10,795 nt of DNA from CATOSK01 sp034423195 (GCA_034423195.1 DAOUIZ010000058.1:1-10795); one strand, 5' to 3'. Shown: positions 1 to 6,781, counted from the first letter of the stretch. Notes: generated by a model from the sequence alone, not told the origin. Numbers and translations: made by a program.

Positions 1-160
1 CCAGGCTGGCCGCCAGGGTCCGGTGGTCCACGCCCAGGTCCGCCGCCGCCCGGCGATGCCCCTTGTCCCGCACCAGGTCGTCCAATAGGGCCATCAGCCG
101 CAGGTGGTGCAGGTCCTCGATGCTCTCGCTCTGGTCGATGTCCCCCGGCTCCTTCGCCAT
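1..160 (-). CDS. Helix-turn-helix DNA-binding protein, 5' part only (runs off the left edge)
   Basis: On the minus strand an ATG at 160-158 opens a frame with no stop to the window edge, giving 53 residues. A strong Shine-Dalgarno (GGAGG, plus-strand 169-173) lies 8 nt upstream, which fixes the start. The protein begins MAKEPGDIDQSESIEDLHHL. Residues about 30-53 (RDKGHRRAAADLGVDHRTLA) look like a helix-turn-helix: an alanine-rich first helix, a Leu-Gly-Val turn and a polar recognition helix. This resembles helical bundles in which an absent partner domain follows. It is divergent from the transfer operon and faces the direct repeats in 161-549, so it could be an autoregulator and operon regulator; that role is inference from position. 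Only the N-terminus is visible, so family and full length cannot be given. Confidence 0.72.
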   Translation of the reverse strand, partial: MAKEPGDIDQSESIEDLHHLRLMALLDDLVRDKGHRRAAADLGVDHRTLAASL

Positions 161-175
161 GCTCCCAACCTCCGG

Positions 176-210
176 GTACAAAATGTCCGTTTCAGCTTGG
201 GCCTTTGCAC
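176..210. repeat. Direct repeat copy 1 (35 bp), operator-like
   Basis: This copy contains GTACAAAATG, two variable bases, CGTTTCAGCT, then GGC and a closing TGCAC. By eye it matches copy 2 (231-265) at 28 of 35 positions, with the first 22 bases nearly identical. The copies start 55 bp apart. It lies just upstream of the Shine-Dalgarno of the minus-strand HTH gene, so a protein bound here would block that gene's promoter or leader. A binding site for that HTH protein is the simplest reading (inference). Confidence 0.7.
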
Positions 211-230
211 GCCGGCCCCGGTTTCCCGCC

Positions 231-265
231 GTACAAAATGCACGTTTCAGCTACGGCTCATGCAC
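231..265. repeat. Direct repeat copy 2 (35 bp), operator-like
   Basis: Second copy of the repeat at 176-210, with the same order of blocks: GTACAAAATG, two variable bases, CGTTTCAGCT, GGC and TGCAC. Differences are confined to the spacer positions, which suggests selection on the shared blocks rather than a recent duplication. Confidence 0.7.
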
Positions 266-336
266 ACCCACGCCGGAACGGGGACTTGCGCCCAAGTGTT
301 CACAGGGTAAGGGCAGTTTTCGCCGGATCTGCGCCT

Positions 337-345
337 GTTTCAGCT
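337..345. repeat. Partial third repeat copy (GTTTCAGCT)
   Basis: The 9-base core GTTTCAGCT recurs here in the same orientation as the two full copies, 93 bp beyond the core of copy 2. The GTACAAAATG half is missing. A 9-mer can recur by chance, so this is only a possible half-site. Confidence 0.35.
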
Positions 346-415
346 TTGACCGGACCCAGTTTTCCCCGTCCCGACAAAACCCAAATCCCTGTACACCCCC
401 AATGATGCCTAACGG

Positions 416-492
416 CGCCGGGAAAAAAGAGGGCCTGCAGGGGGCCGCACCGGTGCGGCCCCCTATGGGAGGTCTTTTCCGGGGCGTTTTTT
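416..492 (+). terminator. Long hairpin with perfect 26-bp palindrome and T6 run: terminator or attenuator
   Basis: Positions 439-464 form a perfect 26-bp palindrome centred between 451 and 452 (its middle is GCACCGGTGC). Outer arms extend the stem imperfectly. CGCC (416-419) pairs with GGCG (483-486). GG plus the A-run ending in GA (421-430) pairs with TCTTTTCC (473-480), with small bulges. Six T follow directly (487-492). This is the form of a Rho-independent terminator reading rightward. No plus-strand gene lies upstream of it in the window, so it may attenuate the transfer operon's leader or end a small RNA. Reading leftward, a T-rich stretch (complement of 423-428) also follows the core palindrome, so bidirectional action is possible. 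A DNA-level role, such as part of an origin of transfer, is an alternative. Confidence 0.6.
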
Positions 493-549
493 GTTCACAC
501 TCTCCGGCGGCGCTGGCGAACATGCCGGACGCCGAAACCACGGAGAGAG

Positions 550-1173
550 GTGAACAAATTGACCCTTGAACCGAAATTCCTGACCCCGAGGCGGCTGATC
601 CCTCTGGCCGTCGCGCTCCTGCTGGCGGCCCTCGCCGTCGTGCCGACGTGCGCTACAGCCCTGGCCCAATCCCCACCCCCCGACGGCGACAACCTCTCCC
701 TGGTCAACCGCGACCGGCAGATGGTGGAACGGAAGAAGGACGGCGAGTTCGTCGCCCGCCCCGTCTTCAGCCGGAAGATCGACGTTCTCCACTACGCCCT
801 GCGCCACCCCGACACCGGCGAGTGGGTCACCAACACCTACCGGGTGCGGGGCGGCGAGAAAGAGCTGTCCGAGGGCTGGGAGTACACCTTCGAGTACCCC
901 GTCCTGGACGGCCAGCCGGACCTTCATCCCGAGCAGGCATTCCTGATGGTGATGTCCGTGCCCCGCCGAGGTGGGGGCGACGACCACCTGTTTCACGCCC
1001 TGGTCCCCGTCCACCAGCCCAAGGGGCTGTGGGACAGGGTGCTGGGCGCCTTGGACCCGGACCGCTGGGCCAGGGCGGGAGCCAGGTGGGTGATCCAGGG
1101 AGTCCACGGGACCCTGTGCGGCGTGGTGGAGCGAGCCACCGAGACGGACATCGCCGAGTGCGGGGAGGGGTAG
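550..1173 (+). CDS. Secreted or membrane-anchored protein of unknown function, first gene of the transfer operon
   Basis: The 207-residue product starts with a basic N-terminus (PRR, 13-15) and a hydrophobic stretch (about 16-38) ending in Ala-Leu-Ala/Gln at 39/40, a plausible signal peptidase I site. The mature part is about 165 soluble residues, rich in charged and aromatic residues. It has two cysteines near the C-terminus (C190, C204) that could form a disulfide. I do not recognise the family. Translation is annotated from GTG at 550. A TTG at 559 is a good alternative, because GAGGTGA (547-553) would be its Shine-Dalgarno with a 5-nt gap; the signal peptide is kept either way. The next gene begins 4 bp after the stop, so it is almost certainly co-transcribed with the T4SS. 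It probably acts outside the membrane, perhaps in channel assembly or recipient contact (inference). Confidence 0.75.
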   Translation: MNKLTLEPKFLTPRRLIPLAVALLLAALAVVPTCATALAQSPPPDGDNLSLVNRDRQMVERKKDGEFVARPVFSRKIDVLHYALRHPDTGEWVTNTYRVRGGEKELSEGWEYTFEYPVLDGQPDLHPEQAFLMVMSVPRRGGGDDHLFHALVPVHQPKGLWDRVLGALDPDRWARAGARWVIQGVHGTLCGVVERATETDIAECGEG

Positions 1174-1177
1174 CGGT

Positions 1178-2149
1178 ATGGGAGACATTCTCACCGGAAC
1201 ACCCCCCGGACTGACCTACGACCACGAAATAGTCCGCGCCGCCTGGACGGCGGTCTGGGCCGTTACCACGGGAATGCTGGTGATCATCCTGGGCTGGATG
1301 GGGCTGAGCTTCATCGTCCAGGAGCATCTCGGCCACCACCAGTCGGGCTGGCGCGAGATGGTGCCCCGGCTGGTGCTGGGACTCACCGCCGCCGCGTCAT
1401 CGCTGTGGTGGTGCGCCCTGGTCATAGACGTGGCCCACGCCACATCCCAGTTCATCGCCGCGTCGTTGAACGTCACCCCCGGCGACCTGCTGCGTGCGCC
1501 CCTGGATCCCTTGCTGAACGCGGTGATGGCGGCCAACACCGGGCTGGCGGTGTTCATCGCGGTCCTCTACCTGGTCTTCGGCTTTTTCATCCTCTACCTG
1601 CTGGTGCAGATGGTCCTGCGCCTGGCCCTGATCGACATCCTGCTCTGCCTGGCGCCCATCGCGTTGGGGCTGTGGATTCTGCCTCACACGGCAGGCTGGG
1701 GAAAGCACTGGCTGCGGCTGTTCATGACCGCCGTGTTCCAGCAGGCCATCCAGCTCATCGCCATCGCCCTGGCCTTCGGGTTTCTCGACGAGTTCGCCGA
1801 CATCACCGGGGGTGAGGCGGCCCAGGACCTGGTTTGGATGCTCTTGATGGCCATCGCCTTCATGTACCTGGCCGGGCGCATCCCCTCGATGCTGGGACAT
1901 CACGGGACCTTCGACGCCTGGCTGCACACCCTGTATTTCGGCATGTCCCTGCCCGGGTCGATGGTCCGGTCGGGGCGCGCCCTGGGGCTGCTGGCCGGGG
2001 GCGCCGCCGGTGGACCGGCGGGAGCGGCTGCCGCAGCGGCGGCGACAAATACCGCGACCAGCGCCGCTGGCAACGCGGTGAACTCGGCGGCCCAGAACTC
2101 CACGCCGGCAGGCCAGAGCGGTCCCACGCCCAGGAGCCAGGGGCCGTAG
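1178..2149 (+). CDS. VirB6/TrbL-like polytopic channel protein of the conjugative T4SS
   Basis: This is a 323-residue integral membrane protein with about six hydrophobic helices, roughly at residues 20-47, 62-87, 120-145, 146-168, 183-203 and 216-235. A long aromatic and leucine-rich pair covers the middle (VFIAVLYLVFGFFILYLLVQ). The C-terminal 60 residues are low-complexity (Gly, Ala, Asn, Thr, Ser, Pro), a common feature of TrbL/VirB6 relatives. VirB6-type proteins form the inner-membrane passage for DNA in T4SSs. The ATG at 1178 has GGGAGG (1163-1168) 9 nt upstream, overlapping the end of the previous gene. Family assignment rests on topology, the Ala/Gly tail and position between the other T4SS genes rather than on a catalytic motif. 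Confidence 0.8.
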   Translation: MGDILTGTPPGLTYDHEIVRAAWTAVWAVTTGMLVIILGWMGLSFIVQEHLGHHQSGWREMVPRLVLGLTAAASSLWWCALVIDVAHATSQFIAASLNVTPGDLLRAPLDPLLNAVMAANTGLAVFIAVLYLVFGFFILYLLVQMVLRLALIDILLCLAPIALGLWILPHTAGWGKHWLRLFMTAVFQQAIQLIAIALAFGFLDEFADITGGEAAQDLVWMLLMAIAFMYLAGRIPSMLGHHGTFDAWLHTLYFGMSLPGSMVRSGRALGLLAGGAAGGPAGAAAAAAATNTATSAAGNAVNSAAQNSTPAGQSGPTPRSQGP

Positions 2150-2303
2150 CCGGACGGCAACCAACCCGACAACTACCGGCGGGGACACGATTAGCACCGA
2201 CCGCAACCCTGGGAGGTTGAGCAATGTGCCAATAGAGCAACGAGGCGCACCCGCAAACCGCGCAACAACAGGCGACAAATCCGACTCACAAGGAGAACAA
2301 CCT
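2150..2303 (+). other. 154-bp gap with a decoy start and tripeptide frame ahead of the pilin gene
   Basis: This gap is less GC-rich than its flanking genes and rich in CAA, ACA and AAC triplets. GGGAGG (2211-2216) lies 7 nt before an ATG at 2224 whose frame is only Met-Cys-Gln-stop. A GTG at 2226 overlaps that ATG and is in frame with the downstream pilin, to which it would add a hydrophilic 26-residue N-terminus. The codon use in the extension is unlike that of the pilin proper, and the ATG at 2304 has a better site of its own, so I treat this as a leader rather than coding. No clear hairpin was seen. Confidence 0.5.
2290..2295 (+). promoter_or_regulatory. Shine-Dalgarno that decides the pilin start
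   Basis: AAGGAG lies 8 nt before the ATG at 2304. It favours this start over the in-frame GTG at 2226 and the TTG at 2217, which abuts its own purine tract. Confidence 0.7.
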
Positions 2304-2603
2304 ATGGAAAACCTGACGCAGACCATATCGAACCTGGTGGCCATCCTGCTGGGCCTCGTTGGCGTGGTGGGAGTGGGTTACTTCATCTACGGCGCCTACA
2401 TGTACCTCACCGCCTCGGGCGCGCCCAACCAGATGGAGCGGGGCAAGAGCGCCATGATGACCGCCCTGGCGGGCATCGTGCTGGCCCTTGTCGCCTACGG
2501 GGTGGTGGAGCTGGTGGTGAACGCCGTGGTGGACCCGGCCGTCACCCCGGACATTCCCGACCCCACCGACGCCGACGACGCCAGCGGCGAGAGCAGCGGT
2601 TAG
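2304..2603 (+). CDS. VirB2/TrbC-like pilin candidate (copy 1, no classical signal peptide)
   Basis: The 99-residue protein has two hydrophobic helices (about 8-34 and 52-75). They are separated by a short polar, basic loop (TASGAPNQMERGKSAMM), and an acidic tail follows (Asp, Glu, Pro, Ser). This helix-loop-helix layout, with a positive loop facing the cytoplasm and a second helix rich in Gly, Ala, Val and Leu, is that of VirB2/TrbC pilin subunits and their Gram-positive counterparts. Unlike Proteobacterial VirB2 there is no long cleavable leader; the hydrophobic segment starts almost at once. The stop codon overlaps the Shine-Dalgarno of the next gene (TAGGAGG), so the two are tightly linked. 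It could instead be a small channel accessory protein; size, topology and position between VirB6-like and PrgI genes support the pilin reading. Confidence 0.7.
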   Translation: MENLTQTISNLVAILLGLVGVVGVGYFIYGAYMYLTASGAPNQMERGKSAMMTALAGIVLALVAYGVVELVVNAVVDPAVTPDIPDPTDADDASGESSG

Positions 2604-2613
2604 GAGGTGCGGA

Positions 2614-4221
2614 ATGAGAGAGCACGAAGTACCGACCCACGTGCAGGCCGAGGACAAGGTGCTGCTGGGGTTCACCTTCCCCCAGATAGTGGCGGTGGTG
2701 GCGGTGTGCGCCGTGGCCTACGGCGCCTACCGCTACTTCCCCTTCGGCCCTTCCGAGTTCCGGCTGGGCATCGCCATCGTCTTTGGCATCACGGGCATCG
2801 CCCTGACGGTGGGGAAGGTGGGAGGCCGGGGGCTGCCGTTGGTGGCCGCCGACCTGCTGAAGTTCAACCTGGGAGCCAGGCGCTACGCCGGTTCCCCCAC
2901 CCAACTGGCCCGCAGCGAGGCCCCGCCGGTGCCGGAGGCAAAGCCCGACCCGCTGCGGCTGCTGGCCAAGAAGGCAGCCGGCGGCATCGGCAAGGCGGTA
3001 AGAGCGGCCAAGCGTAAGGGGTGTCCCCCCTTCCGGCCCCATAGCTGGTTCGGCAAGCGGCGGCCCCGTGGAGCCGAGAACGCCAACGGCGGCAATGGTG
3101 CCATGCCGAACAATCGAGAAACTCAGGGCCGGAAACCCTGGTACAAGCTCCTGGCGGTGGCCGGTCTGCTGGCCCTGGCCTTGGTGGCAATCCCAGGAAC
3201 GGCCCTGGCCGACGACCCGGACGACGACCCCGGCTGGCGGCTGGACGAGATCTATTTCCAGCCGCCCGACCCGGTGCCCGGACGCCGCGTATTCATCGAG
3301 AGGCTGGCCGTCACCGGCGACACCGCCCAGGTGTCGCTGCGCGCTGCCCACGACCTGGACCTGAAGGTGAGGGTTTTCGGCGGCAGGACGGGCAGGACCC
3401 TGAAGATGGGCGCCAACGCCGTCGTCCACTCCGGTGAGCGAAAGACCTACAACCTGACGCTCAACGGCCCCAAGCCGTCCTTCACCTTCTCGTGGACGGA
3501 CTCCCTGGGCTTTTCAGGGGCAGTGTCCCTGAAGAGCGGGCAGATTCCCTACCCCCTGCCGGAATACGACGGCGGGCTGTGCGACCTGGAAATGACATCC
3601 CTGGAGTGGACCCCGGGCAGAATCAGCGGCGTCATCGCCTCGGAGTGCATCGCGGAGACCAGGCAGGAGGTGGACCTGCCGGTCTACGGCGGCCACTTCA
3701 GCCGGTCGGTCCCGGCCCTGCTGGACGCCAGCGTCACCGGCATCGCAGGCACGGTGAACGTCGCCGCCGGTTCGCGCACGACCAGCGCGGCCTTTGTTCC
3801 CAACGGCGAGACTGAATTCAGCCTGGCCGTTCCCGACCGGAGGGCCACCCACGGCCTGGAAATCACGGCGGAACTGGCGGCCACGCTGGACGTGCCGCTG
3901 CCGCCCATGTTGCAGACCACCCACCACCCGGCCCGCACCGACGTGTACCGGCGCACGGTGAGCCTCACCTGCGGCAAGTGCTCGGTGTCCAGGACGGTCA
4001 CGATCCGCGTCTACCACGAGGAGCACGTGCGGGCCGTGGAGAACCAGCGCGCTCCGGTCACCCGCATCAGGCCGGAGACCCTGCCCCTGGCTGACGGCTT
4101 GGGTGTGGGAGCCGACAACCCCTTCCGGTATCTCACCGTGCCGCCGCCCAATCCGCCGCCGCCTAGGGCGGAACAGACCCAGGTGGGCGACTCCTCCTGG
4201 TGGAGTTCGTGGCCATGGTAG
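2614..4221 (+). CDS. PrgI-family T4SS membrane protein fused to a signal-anchored extracytoplasmic domain
   Basis: This is one uninterrupted frame of 535 residues in three parts. Residues 1-95 match the PrgI family in pattern: an N-terminal VPTHVQAEDKVLLGFTF followed by two membrane helices (about 20-42 and 48-68). PrgI is the VirB3-like partner of VirB4 in Gram-positive conjugation systems. Residues 96-163 are a basic, proline-rich cytoplasmic linker. From Met164 a second module starts with a textbook signal sequence (hydrophobic 178-194, Ala-Leu-Ala199/Asp200). It is followed by about 335 extracytoplasmic residues with beta-rich character, four cysteines including CGKC, a proline stretch (PPPNPPPP) and a Trp-rich end (WWSSWPW). 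I do not recognise that domain. PrgI proteins are normally only about 100-150 residues, so this is a fusion. A C6 run at 3025-3030 lies in the linker, so an indel joining two genes must be considered. The start at ATG 2614 has AGGAGG 6 nt upstream. Confidence 0.78.
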   Translation: MREHEVPTHVQAEDKVLLGFTFPQIVAVVAVCAVAYGAYRYFPFGPSEFRLGIAIVFGITGIALTVGKVGGRGLPLVAADLLKFNLGARRYAGSPTQLARSEAPPVPEAKPDPLRLLAKKAAGGIGKAVRAAKRKGCPPFRPHSWFGKRRPRGAENANGGNGAMPNNRETQGRKPWYKLLAVAGLLALALVAIPGTALADDPDDDPGWRLDEIYFQPPDPVPGRRVFIERLAVTGDTAQVSLRAAHDLDLKVRVFGGRTGRTLKMGANAVVHSGERKTYNLTLNGPKPSFTFSWTDSLGFSGAVSLKSGQIPYPLPEYDGGLCDLEMTSLEWTPGRISGVIASECIAETRQEVDLPVYGGHFSRSVPALLDASVTGIAGTVNVAAGSRTTSAAFVPNGETEFSLAVPDRRATHGLEITAELAATLDVPLPPMLQTTHHPARTDVYRRTVSLTCGKCSVSRTVTIRVYHEEHVRAVENQRAPVTRIRPETLPLADGLGVGADNPFRYLTVPPPNPPPPRAEQTQVGDSSWWSSWPW

Positions 4222-4538
4222 GGCGCATCGCACACATCCTGCTGGCTTCGGCGGCGGCCCTCCTGTCCGTCGCCGCCGAGGCGCCGGAGGAAAAGAAGGA
4301 ACTGCTGCTCGAAGCGATTGACGAAGTGCTGACCGGCATGGCCTACGCCGGGGCGGGGCTCTGCCTCTTCGCCATCGTCTGGGCCGGGTTCGTGCTGATG
4401 GCCGAGGGAGCCGAGGGTGAGGGACGACGGGGGAAGGCGAGGAACGCCGTGGTCATGGCCGTCGTCGGCCTGGTGGTGGTGCTGCTGGCCAAGGCCATCG
4501 CCGCCGCCATCAACACCGGCATCGTCCCCAGCCTGTAA
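4215..4538 (+). CDS. VirB2/TrbC-like pilin candidate (copy 2, with signal peptide)
   Basis: The 107-residue protein starts with a signal peptide (basic R4, hydrophobic 8-20, Ala-Glu-Ala23/Pro24). It then has a charged segment (EEKKELLLEAIDEVL) and two membrane helices (about 41-62 and 78-98) around a charged loop (AEGAEGEGRRGKAR). That is the order of a VirB2 propilin: leader, short N-terminal stretch, helix, positive loop, helix. The ATG at 4215 is chosen because GGAG (4202-4205) lies 9 nt upstream. An in-frame GTG at 4200 would add five residues but has no ribosome site. It overlaps the stop of the PrgI-fusion gene by 7 bp, so translation is probably coupled. It lies directly before VirB4. 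It is dissimilar in sequence from the other pilin-like protein. Confidence 0.75.
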   Translation: MVGRIAHILLASAAALLSVAAEAPEEKKELLLEAIDEVLTGMAYAGAGLCLFAIVWAGFVLMAEGAEGEGRRGKARNAVVMAVVGLVVVLLAKAIAAAINTGIVPSL

Positions 4539-4561
4539 TCGGGGAAAAGGAGAAAAGAGCA

Positions 4562-6781
4562 ATGAAAGCGACAATACCCAACGTCAAGGCAATTCTCAAG
4601 CGTGGCCAACAGGATGAGAAAGCGGAGCTTGTGGAAGAACCGCCCAAGCCGCCGCCGGACCTGAACCTGTTCTTCATGCTGTCCCACCTGGAACACGACG
4701 GTCCGGTAAGGCTGGACGGGGTGAAGCTGGCGGTCAGCGAGGTGATGGGGCTGGAGCTGGACGAACCCAAGCTGGGCGCCTTTGCCGGTTCCCTGAACGC
4801 GCTGGACTTCCCGGTGCAACTGCTGGTGCGCCAGCACCCGCCGGTCTTGCAGGGGCTGCGGGAGAGGCTTGACGAGTCCCAGCCCGCCGACCTGCCTAAA
4901 CAAACGAAGGACGCCGCCGACTCCCTGGGGCGGCTGCTGGGCAACCTGGAGAACCGGGACGGCATCCTGGACCGGCGCTTCTACGCCGTGTGCGAGCACA
5001 GCCGCATGGACGAGCTGCACGGGCTGCTGGCAAGGGGCGGGCTGGGAGTCTTTCCGTTGGTTGGCGAACCCCTGCGGTTGTTCTGGCTGTCCGCAACCCT
5101 GGGCGGTTCCCCCGTGGAGCGCGACGAGGACGCCGAACTGGAAGTCGAGGTCAACCGCCGCGACATCCGCATCGGAGACGGTCTGACCCGCTCCCTGCAC
5201 CTGGGCAAGTGGCCCCGCAGCCTGGCTCCGGGATTCCTGCAAGGGCTGATGGCCACGGGAGCGCCCATGGATTTGTCGGTGCACCTGGGCACCATACCGG
5301 CAGAGCAGGCGGCCCGCACCCTGGAGTGGCAGAAGGTCCGGTTCGAGTCGGCCCAAAGCCTGTCATTCAAGCGAGGCCGTTCCATGTCCCCCGAGGCGGA
5401 GATCGCCCTTGAGGACGTGAGCCGTCTGCGGGACGAGGTGCAGCGGGGCCGGGAGCGGCTGTTCCACGCCTCCCTGTCGGTTACGCTGCACGCCGACGAT
5501 GCCGAGACCCTCAAGGACCTGACCCAGAAGGCCCGCGCCCACTTCGCCGCCACGTTGGGCAAGCTGGACAACTTGGCCTTCCGGCAAAGAGAGGGTCTTC
5601 TGTCCACGTTGCCGCTGGCCCTGAACGCGGTGGCGGTGTGGCGTACGCTGGATACTTCTTCGCTGGCGCGGCTGTTCCCCTTCTCGCCGCCGGACCTGGA
5701 CACCCGATCCGGCACCCTCTACGGCATTGATCTCAGGGCCTGCGCTCCCATCGTCTACGACCCCTTCGACGGAACGCACCTGAACGCCAACACCGCCGTC
5801 CTGGCCCGCTCCGGCAGCGGCAAGAGTTTCGCTACCAAGCTGGGTGTGCTGCGGGGTTTGTGCCGGGGGGTGCGGGCCTACGTCATCGACCCCGAGGGCG
5901 AGTACGCCGACATGGCCAGGGCCGCCGGAGGCAGGGTCCTGTCCCCCGGCGTGCCCGGCCAGGGCATGAACCCCTTCGTCATCGACCGGGGCGACAGCGA
6001 GGAACTCTTGCAGCGCATCGGCAGCCTCAGAAGGCTGATCGAGGTGATGGTGGGGGAGCGGCTGTCCGCCGAGCGCCGGTCGTCCCTGGACCACGCCCTG
6101 GCATCCTACTACGCCCAGAGGCGGGAACGCACCGGCTTCAGGGATTTCTACGCCTACCTGGAAGGGGAAACGCCGGAGATTGCCCACCTGCTCAGGCCCT
6201 TCGCCACCGGCAGCCTCCGGGACCTCCTCTCCGACGAGGGCGACGACCTGCTGGCCCACGAGGCGTTGGTCACCGTCTTCGACCTGCACCTGCTGGAACC
6301 GGAACTGCGGCCCGCCGCCGCCATGGTCTGCACCGAGACGGTATGGGCCGCCGCCGCCCAGGACCCCCGGCCCCGGCTGCTGGTGGTGGACGAGGTGTGG
6401 TCAATCATGCAGCACCCCGAGGGCGCCGCCTTCATGGTTTCGATGGCCAAGCGCGCCCGCAAGCACCGGCTGGGGTTGCAGTTCATCACCCAGGACGTAC
6501 AGGACCTGCTCTCCGAGGACAGTTCCCGCGCCATCACCGGACACAGCGGCCGGGCGCTGCTCCAGAACGCCGCCTTCAAGCTGCTGCTCCAGCAGGACGC
6601 CGCCGCCGTGTCCACCGTGGGCGAGGCTTTCGACCTGCCGGTGGAGCTGCAACGCTGGCTTTTGTCCTGCCCCCGGGGCGACGGACTCCTACTGGCAAGG
6701 GGCAACCGCTTCCCCATCCGCATCGAGGCCACCCCCGAGGAGACCGAGGTAATCGAGTGGCGGCCCGGGCCAAGACACTGA
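4562..6781 (+). CDS. virB4: VirB4-like T4SS ATPase
   Basis: This 739-residue soluble ATPase would power pilus and channel assembly at the cytoplasmic face of the membrane. The N-terminal half (1-380) lacks nucleotide motifs and corresponds to the VirB4 N-terminal (CagE/TrbE) domain. The C-terminal half is a RecA/HerA-type ATPase. Its Walker A is ARSGSGKS (415-422), and strand VIDPEGEYADMA follows. Its Walker B is LLVVDE (606-611), followed by VW. Then comes the conserved RKHRLGLQFITQDVQDLL segment, where the TQD glutamine is typical of the family. Length and motif spacing fit VirB4. The first Walker A residue is Ala instead of the more usual Gly, which the consensus permits. The start has AAGGAG (4547-4552) 9 nt upstream. 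PrgI upstream is the expected partner of a VirB4 in Gram-positive systems, where prgI-virB4 gene pairs are standard. Confidence 0.92.
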   Translation: MKATIPNVKAILKRGQQDEKAELVEEPPKPPPDLNLFFMLSHLEHDGPVRLDGVKLAVSEVMGLELDEPKLGAFAGSLNALDFPVQLLVRQHPPVLQGLRERLDESQPADLPKQTKDAADSLGRLLGNLENRDGILDRRFYAVCEHSRMDELHGLLARGGLGVFPLVGEPLRLFWLSATLGGSPVERDEDAELEVEVNRRDIRIGDGLTRSLHLGKWPRSLAPGFLQGLMATGAPMDLSVHLGTIPAEQAARTLEWQKVRFESAQSLSFKRGRSMSPEAEIALEDVSRLRDEVQRGRERLFHASLSVTLHADDAETLKDLTQKARAHFAATLGKLDNLAFRQREGLLSTLPLALNAVAVWRTLDTSSLARLFPFSPPDLDTRSGTLYGIDLRACAPIVYDPFDGTHLNANTAVLARSGSGKSFATKLGVLRGLCRGVRAYVIDPEGEYADMARAAGGRVLSPGVPGQGMNPFVIDRGDSEELLQRIGSLRRLIEVMVGERLSAERRSSLDHALASYYAQRRERTGFRDFYAYLEGETPEIAHLLRPFATGSLRDLLSDEGDDLLAHEALVTVFDLHLLEPELRPAAAMVCTETVWAAAAQDPRPRLLVVDEVWSIMQHPEGAAFMVSMAKRARKHRLGLQFITQDVQDLLSEDSSRAITGHSGRALLQNAAFKLLLQQDAAAVSTVGEAFDLPVELQRWLLSCPRGDGLLLARGNRFPIRIEATPEETEVIEWRPGPRH

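Larger units (their letters stand above)
161..549. other. Divergent intergenic control region
   Basis: This 389-bp stretch lies between the divergent starts of the HTH protein and the transfer operon. It is visibly less GC-rich than the flanking genes, with A and T runs. It contains two long direct repeats, a third partial copy, and a long hairpin with a T-run, each annotated separately. Frames crossing it have no convincing ribosome site and no recognisable protein. I could not identify a sigma70-type -35/-10 pair with confidence on either strand, although promoters for both flanking genes are expected here. An origin of transfer could also lie here, but no nic consensus was recognised. Confidence 0.7.

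Noticed and set aside
205..237. Sigma70 promoter from TTGCAC (205-210) and TACAAA (232-237)
   Set aside because: The spacing is 21 bp and the -35 matches at only three of six positions. Both elements are parts of the direct repeats.
176..265. CRISPR array
   Set aside because: There are only two full repeats, with mismatches and a 20-bp gap, no further regular copies and no cas genes.
491..499. TTGTTCACA, close to a DnaA box; a weaker match GTGTTCACA at 296-304
   Set aside because: Each has at least one mismatch to the consensus, only two are present, and there is no replication gene or AT-rich unwinding region in view, so an origin is not supported.
63..569. Plus-strand open frame across the intergenic region
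   Set aside because: It overlaps the HTH gene, the repeats and the hairpin, has no ribosome site and gives unstructured Pro/Arg/Ser-rich sequence.
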